The notes beneath the pieces were generated by a model. The model was given only the letters and a program-made list of their open reading frames with translations. It was not told the DNA's origin and did no database searches. This document shows positions 1 to 6,526 of a stretch of DNA of 8,540 bases, piece by piece. Numbering within the stretch: position 1 is the first letter of the stretch; each line of letters begins with the position of its first letter. A program made the translations under genes and the position numbers. This DNA is from Hyphomicrobiaceae bacterium (GTDB lineage: Bacteria > Pseudomonadota > Alphaproteobacteria > Rhizobiales > Hyphomicrobiaceae), in assembly GCA_020442225.1 (NCBI GenBank), contig JAGRKR010000374.1, forward strand, positions 1-8,540. Reading direction: 5' to 3'.

Positions 1-1121
1 GCGGCCGCGCGCACCTTCAGCCATTCCGCGACGAACTTGTCGTCGGCGACCTTCTTGGCCTGCATGTCCTTCCACGCGGCGGCAAGAACGTCCTGGCGCT
101 TCAGCAGCATCTGGTTGTGCTGCTCGTGAGCCGCCGTCCAGACGCCCTTCTCCTTGTAGTACTTGATGGCGGCCGGGTGGTACGGGAACACGTAGGCGAG
201 GTTCTGCGCGGAGAGCTGATAGCCGTCCATGCCGGGGCCGGACTCCTTGAAGTCCTGGTAGTGCTCCATGACCGCCTTTGTCAGGCCGTACGCCAAGTCG
301 TCGGAGATGCCCTTCACGGCGACGAAGATCGGGTAGGGATAGTTGCTGCCCTCGTAGGGACCCTGGTTCTTGGCGCCCTTCGTGTAGGCGAGGATCTTGG
401 TCGGCGCCCACCACGGCGCCACGGCCTTGGCCCGATCCCACGCCGCCTTGTCGGCGTGCGGCAACGGCGGGAAGTAGAGCCCGCGCGGCGAGGCTGCGAG
501 CTGCGCGTAGGCGCTCGAGATGGTGCTGCCCCAGGCGGCGTCCGCCTGACCGTTGATGACGGCTTCGATCGACTGCTTCCAGCCGGGGACCTCGACCTTC
601 TTGACGTCGGCCCAGGTCAGGCCGCCGAAGGCCAGCATGGCCGTCATGTTGGTGTTGAGCGCCGGCGCACCCTTCACGAAGGTGACGCGCTTGCCCTTGA
701 GATCCGACACCTTGAGGATGCCAGCGTCGGCCGCCGTCATGGCCTGCTGGCCGTTACGCCCGACGTTGTTGAAGAGATTGTAGATGCGCTGCGGACCCCA
801 GGACTTCTCGGCGAACATCAGCACGCCTTCCTGGGCAAAATAGGCCGCGATGCCACAGGCGCAGATCTGCGTCTGGCCGACCCTCATCGGCGCCATGCGC
901 GACACATCGTTCTTGCCCGGAATGATCCGCAGATCGACGCCGAAGCGCTTCTTCAGCATCTGCCCGAGACCGACGGACTGCGCATAGCCGGACGACGTCG
1001 TGCCGTACGCGGTCCACGAGATGGCTTTCGGCAGTTTGACCTCTGCCGCCGAGGCGCTCGCCATCGGCAAGCCGAGCGATGCAGCCACCGCAATGGCAAT
1101 ACGAGTCGAGGGTGTTTTCAT
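1..1121 (-). CDS. TAXI-family TRAP transporter solute-binding receptor (C-terminus cut by window edge)
   Basis: Periplasmic receptor that would capture a small solute and hand it to a TRAP membrane permease. The start at 1121 is supported by an AAGGGAGA Shine-Dalgarno (1129-1136) 7 nt upstream. Residues 1-25 form a signal peptide: MKTPSTR, a hydrophobic stretch IAIAVAASLGLP, then an ASA cleavage site near 25/26. The mature part opens with WTAYGTTSSGYAQS (36-49), matching the ligand-loop region near the N-terminus of TAXI receptors. Residues 139-200 (SDLKGKRVTFVKG ... INGQADAAWGS) are the typical second-domain stretch. There are 373 codons without a stop, against the usual 320-380 aa, so only a few residues are probably missing. 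No permease gene is in the window; it may lie beyond position 1. The gene is divergent from the SDR/TPP operon, which suggests shared control. The ligand is unknown; known TAXI cargo such as glutamate is acidic, but that cannot be extended to this protein. Confidence 0.9.
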   Translation of the reverse strand, partial: MKTPSTRIAIAVAASLGLPMASASAAEVKLPKAISWTAYGTTSSGYAQSVGLGQMLKKRFGVDLRIIPGKNDVSRMAPMRVGQTQICACGIAAYFAQEGVLMFAEKSWGPQRIYNLFNNVGRNGQQAMTAADAGILKVSDLKGKRVTFVKGAPALNTNMTAMLAFGGLTWADVKKVEVPGWKQSIEAVINGQADAAWGSTISSAYAQLAASPRGLYFPPLPHADKAAWDRAKAVAPWWAPTKILAYTKGAKNQGPYEGSNYPYPIFVAVKGISDDLAYGLTKAVMEHYQDFKESGPGMDGYQLSAQNLAYVFPYHPAAIKYYKEKGVWTAAHEQHNQMLLKRQDVLAAAWKDMQAKKVADDKFVAEWLKVRAA

Positions 1122-1153
1122 GTGACGTTCTCCCTTGGGCTTTGTTCCTCCGG

Positions 1154-1187
1154 GGGGGATCGATTTCGATTGCATCGACGATCCGCC
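1154..1187. repeat. Imperfect inverted repeat in the receptor 5' region
   Basis: GGGGGATCG (1154-1162) is mirrored by CGATCCGCC (1179-1187) across 16 nt, with 8 of 9 positions pairing. It lies 33-66 bp upstream of the receptor start codon. It would be inside the receptor leader if transcription starts near 1222. It could be an operator or a leader stem. In GC-rich DNA a repeat of this quality can also arise by chance. Confidence 0.35.
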
Positions 1188-1192
1188 CTCTT

Positions 1193-1218
1193 CGTTCAGT
1201 CTTTTCGATCGCTGAACG
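1193..1218. promoter_or_regulatory. Candidate operator: perfect 7-bp inverted repeat
   Basis: CGTTCAG (1193-1199) and CTGAACG (1212-1218) form a perfect dyad with a 12-bp spacer and half-site centres 19 bp apart. This geometry suits a dimeric helix-turn-helix regulator. It ends 4 bp upstream of the candidate plus-strand -35 box and lies just past the candidate minus-strand start point. A bound protein could therefore activate the SDR operon and block the receptor gene, or control both. No regulator gene is in the window, so the binding protein is unknown. Confidence 0.45.
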
Positions 1219-1221
1219 TGA

Positions 1222-1250
1222 TTGCGAACGATAACCGCTTCACCTATCCT
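1222..1250 (+). promoter_or_regulatory. Candidate promoter for the SDR/TPP operon
   Basis: TTGCGA (1222-1227) and TATCCT (1245-1250) are separated by exactly 17 bp, and each matches 4 of 6 bases of the sigma-70 consensus. Transcription would begin near 1257, giving a leader of about 235 nt before the first SDR. The boxes overlap the candidate minus-strand promoter. The match is modest and was found by eye, so it is only a plausible candidate. Confidence 0.35.
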
Positions 1251-1256
1251 CGCCAA
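1228..1256 (-). promoter_or_regulatory. Candidate promoter for the TAXI receptor gene
   Basis: On the minus strand TTGGCG (1256-1251) and TATCGT (1233-1228) are spaced by 17 bp, each matching 4 of 6 consensus bases. Transcription would start near 1222, about 100 nt upstream of the receptor start codon, with the 1193-1218 dyad immediately downstream. It overlaps the plus-strand candidate, so the two promoters could compete. Confidence 0.3.
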
Positions 1257-1314
1257 CTCTATTGATCTTCACCTTTGTGTTGATGCCAGACCGGCTCCGT
1301 GCAGCTCGAAACGA

Positions 1315-1332
1315 CCACTGCCGGAGCAGTGG
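1315..1332 (+). other. Perfect 7-bp stem, 4-nt loop hairpin in the operon leader
   Basis: CCACTGC (1315-1321), loop CGGA, GCAGTGG (1326-1332). No T-run follows, so it is not a standard intrinsic terminator on the plus strand. It would sit about 60 nt into the transcript if the 1222-1250 promoter is right. Possible roles are mRNA stability, attenuation or a protein-binding DNA dyad. Confidence 0.4.
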
Positions 1333-1347
1333 CGAGACCGGCGGTAC

Positions 1348-1362
1348 CGATCGGGCCGATCG
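1348..1362. repeat. 15-bp perfect palindrome
   Basis: CGATCGG, a central G, then CCGATCG: seven perfectly paired bases on each side. It lies 15 bp after the 1315-1332 hairpin and 128 bp before the first SDR start. It could be a regulator half-site pair or a leader stem. CG-rich palindromes are common in such genomes, so the function is uncertain. Confidence 0.35.
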
Positions 1363-1490
1363 TCGGGATGCGGCAGCGAACGCGCGTCGATTGCGCCGAC
1401 GCCTCTCGGGTCCGAGGACCAGGGCGAGCGAGCTCCAGGCATGGCACACGGTGAGCTGCCTCGACCCTGCATCGGAGCTCGTACCCCCAC

Positions 1491-2255
1491 ATGATCACGG
1501 CTGATTTCACTGGTAAGCGCGCGCTCGTCACCGGCGGAGCGTCCGGAATTGGACTCGCTACGACGAAGGCGCTGCTGCGCTGCGGCGCACAGGTCGCGAT
1601 CAACCATCTGCCCGGCGACGACAAGGCCAAGGCGACGCTGGAGACGCTGCGCAAATCCAGCAATACGGTCATCGGCGCCGCAGGCGACGTTTCCGATCCC
1701 GCATCGGCCGAGAACATGGTCGGCCAGGCCATCGACGACCTCGGTGGTCTCGATATCCTGATCAACAATGCCGGCACGTCGCTGACGGTGGAGCCCATTC
1801 CCTTTCCCGATCTCGACGCCATGACCGAGGAGTTCTGGACGAAGATCCTGGCGACCAATCTGGTGGGTCCGTTCCGCTGCACGCGCGCCGCCGCGCCAGC
1901 CCTGAAGGCCAGCCGCGGCTGCATCGTCTCCACCGCCTCCATCGCGGGACTCGGCATCGGCGGCGCGGGCTCCTCCCTCGCCTACAGCGCAGCCAAGGCC
2001 GCACTGATCAATCTCACCCGCAACCTCGCGCGGGCGCTCGGCCCGGAGATCCGCGTCAACGCGGTCGCCCCGGGTCTGACGCGCACGCCATGGACCGATC
2101 CCTGGCCGCCCGAGCGCAAGGCGCGCTATGCCGAGGCCGCGCCGCTGCGCCGCTTCGTCGAGGCGGACGATATCGCCGAGACCATGATCTTCCTGTGCGC
2201 GCAGCAGGCAATCACCGGCCAGACCATCGTCGTCGATTGCGGCCGCACCACGTGA
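1491..2255 (+). CDS. SDR-family NAD(P)-dependent oxidoreductase (first gene of operon)
   Basis: Classical short-chain dehydrogenase of 254 aa, the normal length for a single Rossmann-fold cytosolic SDR. It interconverts a hydroxyl and a carbonyl group; the substrate is unknown. Visible motifs are the TGGASGIG dinucleotide loop (14-21), NNAG (92-95), structural N123, catalytic S150, Y165 and K169 in the YSAAK motif, and PG at 194-195. The C-terminus ends ITGQTIVVDCGRTT, where the usual GG is CG. There is no clear acidic or basic selector after the second strand (AINHLPGDD), so NAD versus NADP cannot be called. The ATG at 1491 has only a poor GGAG 13 nt upstream, but it sits 13 residues before the glycine motif, the usual distance. 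It is unlike the two downstream SDRs in detail, so it probably acts on a different intermediate. Confidence 0.9.
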   Translation: MITADFTGKRALVTGGASGIGLATTKALLRCGAQVAINHLPGDDKAKATLETLRKSSNTVIGAAGDVSDPASAENMVGQAIDDLGGLDILINNAGTSLTVEPIPFPDLDAMTEEFWTKILATNLVGPFRCTRAAAPALKASRGCIVSTASIAGLGIGGAGSSLAYSAAKAALINLTRNLARALGPEIRVNAVAPGLTRTPWTDPWPPERKARYAEAAPLRRFVEADDIAETMIFLCAQQAITGQTIVVDCGRTT

Positions 2256-2323
2256 CCGCGCCGTCTGCAACCAGCCGAGGCCGCCCTTTCCCAGACCAGG
2301 CCCGAGCTCCAGGAGCATAGTCC

Positions 2324-3973
2324 ATGGCCCGCCGCGCCGCCGATCTGCTCGTCGACTGCCTCGCCCAGCACGGCACCGACCGTGTCTTCTGTGTCCCCGG
2401 CGAGAGCTATCTCGCCGTTCTCGATGCGCTCCACGACCGCAATGCGATCGAGACCGTCATCTGTCGCCACGAGGGCGGCGCCGGCTTCATGGGCCTGGCC
2501 GACGCCAAGGTATCCGGCCAGCCGGGCATCGTCTTCGTCAGCCGCGGCCCCGGTGCAACCAACGCCTCGATCGCCGTGCACGTGGCCGAGCAGGACGCCG
2601 TGCCGCTCATCCTCTTCATCGGGCAGGTGCCGCGCGCCGAAGTCGGCCGGCGTTCCTTCCAGGAGGTCGACTACGCCAAGACCTTCTCGGACATGGCCAA
2701 GGGCGTGTGGGTGATCGACGACGCCGATCGCATCCCCGAGATCCTGGCGCGCGCTTACGCCGTCGCCAAGGCGCCGACGCCGGGTCCGGTCGTGATCGTG
2801 CTGCCGGAAGACATGCTCGAGGACATGACGTCGGCCGAAGTGATCGAGCCTATCGCGGCGCCTCGCGTCGCTTTGGGCGCCGAAGCACTCGAAGATGTCG
2901 TGGCGCGGCTGGCGCGCTCGGAGCGCCCGCTCGTGATCGCGGGCGGTGGTGTCGGCTCGCCGGAAGGGCGCGCCGCGCTGCTGGCGGCGTCGGAAGCTCA
3001 CGCCCTGCCCGTGGCTTTGACCTTCAAGCGCCAGGACCTCTTCCCGAACGCGCATCCCAACTATGTCGGGCATCTCGGCTTCAAGATCCCGAAGCCCATG
3101 GTCGACCGCTTCGCGGAGTCCGATCTCATCCTGGCCGTCGGCACGCGCCTCGGCGAGGTGACCACGCAGGGCTATACGTTCCCGGCGACGCCGGTGCCCC
3201 GCCAGCCGCTGATCCACGTCTACGACGACCCCGGCAAGATCGGTCGCGAGTTCCGCACCGAGCTGCCCATCGTCGCCGACGCGACCGCCTTTCTTCGCGC
3301 GCTCGCCGGCCGCTCCTCGACCGCGCCAGCGGCGCGCAAGGCGTGGATCGAGCGACTGCATGCGCCCGTCGCGGCGGCGATGCCGTGGGCTGCGCCAAAA
3401 GATGGCCTGCTCGACATGGGGGCCATTGTCGCCGCACTGGTCGGCAAGGTCGCCGACGACACGATCTTCATCACCGACGCCGGAAACTTCTCCGGCTGGC
3501 TGCATCGTCATTTCCCCTTCTCCGGCAAGCACCTCATGGTCGGCACGGTCGGCGGCGCCATGGGGCTCGGCATGCCGGCTGCCGTGGCGGCAGGACTGCG
3601 CCATCCGGATCGCACGGTCATCACCTTCATCGGCGACGGCGGCATGCTCATGACGGGGAGCGAGCTGGCCACGGCCGTGCAGTACGGCGTGCCTATCAAG
3701 GTGTTCGTCTCGAACAACGGCAGCTACGGCACCATCCGAATGCACCAGGAGAAGTCCTACAAGGGACGTGTCCACGGCACCGAGCTGCAGAACCCCGACT
3801 TCGCCCGCATGGCTGAGTCATTCGGTGCTACCGGGCTCACCATATCGACCATCGAGGAGGCCGCCGAGATCGTGGCGGAGGCGCTGGAGACGGAGGGCCC
3901 CGTCGTGGTCGACGTGCACACCACCCTCGAGCACATCAGCCCGTTCGCCAACCTTGCCGATCTCGGCAACTGA
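2324..3973 (+). CDS. Thiamine-diphosphate-dependent enzyme, acetolactate-synthase-like
   Basis: 549 aa in the three-domain layout of the IlvB-like superfamily. The N-terminal PYR domain (about 1-170) has VPGES and RHEGGAGF with catalytic Glu50, then SRGPGATN (73-80) and SFQEVDY (111-117). The central domain is about 185-330. The C-terminal PP domain (about 365-535) has the Mg/TPP motif GDGG (437-440) through N464-N465. Such enzymes decarboxylate 2-keto acids or make and break C-C bonds next to a carbonyl. True acetolactate synthase is doubtful: the central RFDDR-type FAD motif is replaced by TRLGEV, the Trp expected after the NN motif is absent (IRMHQEKSYKGR), and no IlvN small-subunit gene is near. 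AGGAG (2311-2315), 8 nt upstream, supports the start. It follows the first SDR by 68 bp and is probably the committed carbon-carbon step of this operon. Substrate and true reaction are not determinable from sequence. Confidence 0.9.
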   Translation: MARRAADLLVDCLAQHGTDRVFCVPGESYLAVLDALHDRNAIETVICRHEGGAGFMGLADAKVSGQPGIVFVSRGPGATNASIAVHVAEQDAVPLILFIGQVPRAEVGRRSFQEVDYAKTFSDMAKGVWVIDDADRIPEILARAYAVAKAPTPGPVVIVLPEDMLEDMTSAEVIEPIAAPRVALGAEALEDVVARLARSERPLVIAGGGVGSPEGRAALLAASEAHALPVALTFKRQDLFPNAHPNYVGHLGFKIPKPMVDRFAESDLILAVGTRLGEVTTQGYTFPATPVPRQPLIHVYDDPGKIGREFRTELPIVADATAFLRALAGRSSTAPAARKAWIERLHAPVAAAMPWAAPKDGLLDMGAIVAALVGKVADDTIFITDAGNFSGWLHRHFPFSGKHLMVGTVGGAMGLGMPAAVAAGLRHPDRTVITFIGDGGMLMTGSELATAVQYGVPIKVFVSNNGSYGTIRMHQEKSYKGRVHGTELQNPDFARMAESFGATGLTISTIEEAAEIVAEALETEGPVVVDVHTTLEHISPFANLADLGN

Positions 3974-3999
3974 GACGAGCCTGTCAAAGGAGACCTGCT

Positions 4000-4722
4000 A
4001 TGGACGGGACGGCAACCCTGGTGACGGGCGTCAGTCGCGGCATCGGCCGGGCGATCGCCGAGCGGCTCGCGCGGAGCGGTCAGACCATCATCGGGCTGTC
4101 CCGCTCGAAGCCGGAGGGCTATTTCCCCGGCGAGCATCATGCCGTGGACCTCGGCGACGGCGAGGCGACGAGAGCCGCAATGGCCGAGATCACGGCGCGG
4201 CACAAGGTGGTGCGGCTCGTCAATAATGCCGGAATCGGGCGCATGGCCCCCGTCGAGCAGATCAAGACGGCGGACCTCGCCGCTGTGCTCGACGTCAACG
4301 TGCGGGCCGCCATGCAGTGTCTGCAGGCCTGCCTGCCGGCCATGCGGGAGGCGCGCTTCGGGCGCGTGCTCAACATCGGCAGCCGCGCCGCGCTCGGCAA
4401 GGAAGGGCGCTCGTCCTACGCCATCTCGAAGGGCGCACTCGGCTGCTTCACGCGGGCCGCGGCTCTGGAGCTGGCGGCCGACGGCATCACGGTCAACTGC
4501 ATCGCGCCCGGCCCCATCGAGACCGAGCTTTTCACCCGCAACAACGCCGCCAATCCGGACATGAGGCGGGCCTTCGAGGCGCGCGTGCCGGTCGGTCGCC
4601 TCGGCACGCCGCAGGACATCGCAGCCGCAGCCGCCTACTTCCTCTCGGTGGAATCGGGCTTCACGACGGGCCAAGTGCTCTACATCTGCGGCGGCATGAC
4701 CGCCGGTCTCGCCCCGATTTGA
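4000..4722 (+). CDS. SDR-family oxidoreductase, FabG-like, tandem copy A
   Basis: 240-aa classical SDR, cytosolic. Motifs are TGVSRGIG (9-16), NNAG (75-78), N100, S128, Y140 and K144 (YAISK) and PG (170-171). The Arg after the glycine loop (R13) and R35 in LSRSK after the second strand favour NADP(H), as in FabG-type ketoreductases. The start is well set by AGGAG (3988-3992), 7 nt upstream, and the gene begins 26 bp after the TPP gene stop, so translation within one operon is likely. It is followed 44 bp later by a paralogue of identical length with every catalytic residue at the same position. The C-terminal TTGQVLYICGG differs from the usual TGQxxxVDGG ending of FabG. A ketoreductase or alcohol dehydrogenase acting on a product or precursor of the TPP enzyme is plausible; no specific substrate can be assigned. 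Confidence 0.9.
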   Translation: MDGTATLVTGVSRGIGRAIAERLARSGQTIIGLSRSKPEGYFPGEHHAVDLGDGEATRAAMAEITARHKVVRLVNNAGIGRMAPVEQIKTADLAAVLDVNVRAAMQCLQACLPAMREARFGRVLNIGSRAALGKEGRSSYAISKGALGCFTRAAALELAADGITVNCIAPGPIETELFTRNNAANPDMRRAFEARVPVGRLGTPQDIAAAAAYFLSVESGFTTGQVLYICGGMTAGLAPI

Positions 4723-4766
4723 CGGATCGGCCGTTGCACGACAGCCGGAGCCAGTAAGGAGACCGC

Positions 4767-5489
4767 ATGGACAAGCAAGCGACGCTCGTGACGGGAGCCA
4801 GCCGCGGCATCGGCCGGACCCTCGCCGACCTGCTGGCGCGACAGGGACACCATGTCGTGGGCATGGCCAGATCGAAGCCCAAGGGCGGATTCGACGGAGA
4901 CTTCTACACCGCCGACTTCCAGGATGAGGCCGCCTCCGCCGCGGCGCTGGCCGAGATCGCCGGACGTTACCGGATCACGCGTCTCGTCAACAACGCCGGC
5001 ATCAGCCATGCCCAGAAGCTCGACGACATGACGGACGCCGATTTCGAGCGGGTCATGGCCATCAACGTCCGCTCGGCCCTGCAATGCATGCAGGCGGTGC
5101 TGCCGGCCATGCGCGCGGCGAAATTCGGACGCATCGTCAACGTCACGAGCCGGGCCGGGCTCGGCCGGCCCGAGCGGGCGCTCTACGGCATGAGCAAGGC
5201 AGGCCTCGTTTCCTTGAGCCGCACCGTGGCCCTCGAGGTCGTCGCCGACGGCATCACCGTCAACTGCGTTGCGCCCGGTCCGATCGAGACCGAGATGTTT
5301 CTCGGCAATCACCCGCCCGGCTCGGAGAAGTATCGCAATTTCATCGCGACCGTACCAATGCAGCGCATGGGTCACGTGGACGAGATCGCAGAAGCATGCG
5401 CCTACTTCCTCTCGGACAAGGCCGGCTACACGACGGGCCAGGTGCTCTATGTCTGCGGCGGCCTGTCCGTCGGCAACCTGATGGCCTGA
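4767..5489 (+). CDS. SDR-family oxidoreductase, FabG-like, tandem copy B
   Basis: 240-aa classical SDR aligning without a gap to the preceding gene, about 124 of 240 residues identical by hand count. Motifs are TGASRGIG (9-16), NNAG (75-78), N100, S128, Y140 and K144 (YGMSK) and PG (170-171). R13 and R35 suggest NADP(H). AAGGAG (4756-4761) lies 5 nt before the ATG. Strongest shared segments with copy A are RLVNNAGI, DGITVNC-AP-GPIETE and TTGQVLY. The main differences are residues 81-90 (no identity), 141-150 and 181-190, the last two bordering the active site and substrate-binding loop in SDRs. This pattern suggests an old duplication with diverged substrate specificity, or two subunits of one hetero-oligomer, rather than a recent copy. 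The 41-bp gap to the flavin enzyme supports co-transcription. Confidence 0.9.
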   Translation: MDKQATLVTGASRGIGRTLADLLARQGHHVVGMARSKPKGGFDGDFYTADFQDEAASAAALAEIAGRYRITRLVNNAGISHAQKLDDMTDADFERVMAINVRSALQCMQAVLPAMRAAKFGRIVNVTSRAGLGRPERALYGMSKAGLVSLSRTVALEVVADGITVNCVAPGPIETEMFLGNHPPGSEKYRNFIATVPMQRMGHVDEIAEACAYFLSDKAGYTTGQVLYVCGGLSVGNLMA

Positions 5490-5530
5490 TCCGAAAGCCA
5501 CGACAACCGGCAACACGAGCAGGGCCACGC

Positions 5531-6526
5531 ATGATCGAACGCCAGCACTTCAAGACTCGCATCACCGAGCTGTTCGCCATCCGCCACCCGATCCTCTGCG
5601 GCGGCCTGATGTGGCTTTCCGATGCCGGTTACGTCGCGGCGAGCGTCAACGCGGGCGGCATGGGCTTCATGACCGTCCGCACCTTTCCAGACCCCGGCGC
5701 CTTCCGGGCCGAGCTGCAGAAATGCCGCGACCTCACAGGCGGCAAGCCCTTCGGCGTCAACGTCTACATGTCGACACGCCCGGAGGAGAATCGCATTTTC
5801 GAAACGCACATCCCGATCCTGCTCGAGGAGGGCGTGCGTCTCATCGAGACCTCCGGCATTCCCCCAAAGGACGTCGTGCCTCGCCTCAAGGATGCCGGCT
5901 GCACGATCATGCACAAGGTCTCCACCGTGCGGCACGCGATCAGCGCCGCCAAACTCGACATCGACGCCGTCTGCGTGGTGGGCGCGGAATGCGGCGGCCA
6001 TCCCGGCATGCAGATGATCGGCAGCATCGTGCAGACGGTCCAGGCTACGCGCTCGGTGCCGCTGCCGGTGGCGATCGGCGGCGGTATCGGCCATGGCAGC
6101 CAGGTCGCGGCGGCGCTCGCCATGGGGGCCGAGGCGGTCGTGCTCGGCACGCGGATGACGGTTGCCAGCGAGATCTGGGCGCACGGCGCCTACAAGCAGA
6201 AGATCGTCGAGAGCGACGAGACCGGCTCACGCCTGGTCATGCAGACGTTCCGCAACACCTATCGCGTGATCGACAATCAGGCGGCCCAGGCCGTCGCCAG
6301 CCTCGAGGCCGAGGGCGTCAAGGACTTCGACGCCTACCGCCCATTCGCGGCGGGCACCGAGGCCAAGGTCGCCTACGAGACGGGTGACTGGAACCGCGGC
6401 CTGTTGTCCATGGGCCAATCGGCGGTCTTCGCCGACGAGGTGAAGCCGGTCGCCGCCATCTACGCGCAGATGCTGGAAGAGGCCGTTGCAGCCGCCCGGC
6501 GCGTTTCCGGGATGTGTCTCGACTGA
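5531..6526 (+). CDS. Nitronate monooxygenase / FabK-fold FMN enzyme
   Basis: 331-aa TIM-barrel flavoprotein of the 2-nitropropane dioxygenase-like family, cytosolic. The N-terminus TRITELFAIRHPILCGG (9-25) and AGGMGFMT (41-48) are typical of the family. GAECGGHPG (151-159) carries the family histidine H157, and GGGIGHG (183-189) followed by GAEAVVLGTR (199-208) is the FMN-phosphate site. Members oxidise alkyl nitronates, or serve as NAD(P)H:flavin/quinone reductases or enoyl-ACP reductases (FabK), all using the same GGH motif, so the name alone does not give the reaction. The frame is open upstream, but ATG 5531 gives the conserved N-terminus; its ribosome site is weak (AGGG about 6 nt upstream). 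It is last in the operon, 41 bp after the SDR, and converges on accA. It may use molecular oxygen or reduced cofactor supplied by the SDRs. Confidence 0.87.
   Translation: MIERQHFKTRITELFAIRHPILCGGLMWLSDAGYVAASVNAGGMGFMTVRTFPDPGAFRAELQKCRDLTGGKPFGVNVYMSTRPEENRIFETHIPILLEEGVRLIETSGIPPKDVVPRLKDAGCTIMHKVSTVRHAISAAKLDIDAVCVVGAECGGHPGMQMIGSIVQTVQATRSVPLPVAIGGGIGHGSQVAAALAMGAEAVVLGTRMTVASEIWAHGAYKQKIVESDETGSRLVMQTFRNTYRVIDNQAAQAVASLEAEGVKDFDAYRPFAAGTEAKVAYETGDWNRGLLSMGQSAVFADEVKPVAAIYAQMLEEAVAAARRVSGMCLD

Larger units (their letters stand above)
1122..1490. other. Divergent intergenic control region
   Basis: This 369-bp gap separates the minus-strand receptor start from the plus-strand SDR start. 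No open frame in it has a plausible ribosome binding site or recognisable protein motif. It is rich in inverted repeats: imperfect at 1154-1187, perfect at 1193-1218, a perfect hairpin at 1315-1332 and a perfect palindrome at 1348-1362. Its AT-richest part (about 1190-1275) holds the promoter-like boxes. No tRNA, transposon end or CRISPR repeat is visible. It probably carries the regulation of both flanking transcripts. Confidence 0.7.

Noticed and set aside
117..1265. 382-codon plus-strand open frame over the receptor gene
   Set aside because: No family motifs; it mirrors the codon pattern of the minus-strand TAXI receptor, which has a signal peptide, a good ribosome site and conserved segments.
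1262..1504. 80-codon plus-strand frame in the intergenic region
   Set aside because: No ribosome site, Arg-rich composition and overlap with the SDR start in another frame; read as non-coding leader.
2126..3775. 549-codon open frame on the minus strand opposite the TPP gene
   Set aside because: It is rich in Arg, Asp, His and Gly with no recognisable motif, lies antisense to a gene with intact catalytic motifs, and such long antisense frames are expected in GC-rich coding DNA. Its equal length to the TPP protein is coincidence.
2324..3973. Calling the TPP gene ilvB
   Set aside because: Missing FAD-site and acceptor-selecting residues and absence of ilvN nearby make the symbol unsafe.
4000..5489. 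Calling the SDR pair fabG
   Set aside because: The fold and NADP-type motifs fit, but the context lacks acyl-carrier-protein and other fatty-acid genes, and the C-terminal TTGQVLY-CGG differs from FabG.
5084..5530. N-terminal extension of the flavin-enzyme frame
   Set aside because: The first 149 codons overlap the preceding SDR in another frame and are Arg/Gly/His-rich with no domain; ATG 5531 gives the conserved family N-terminus.
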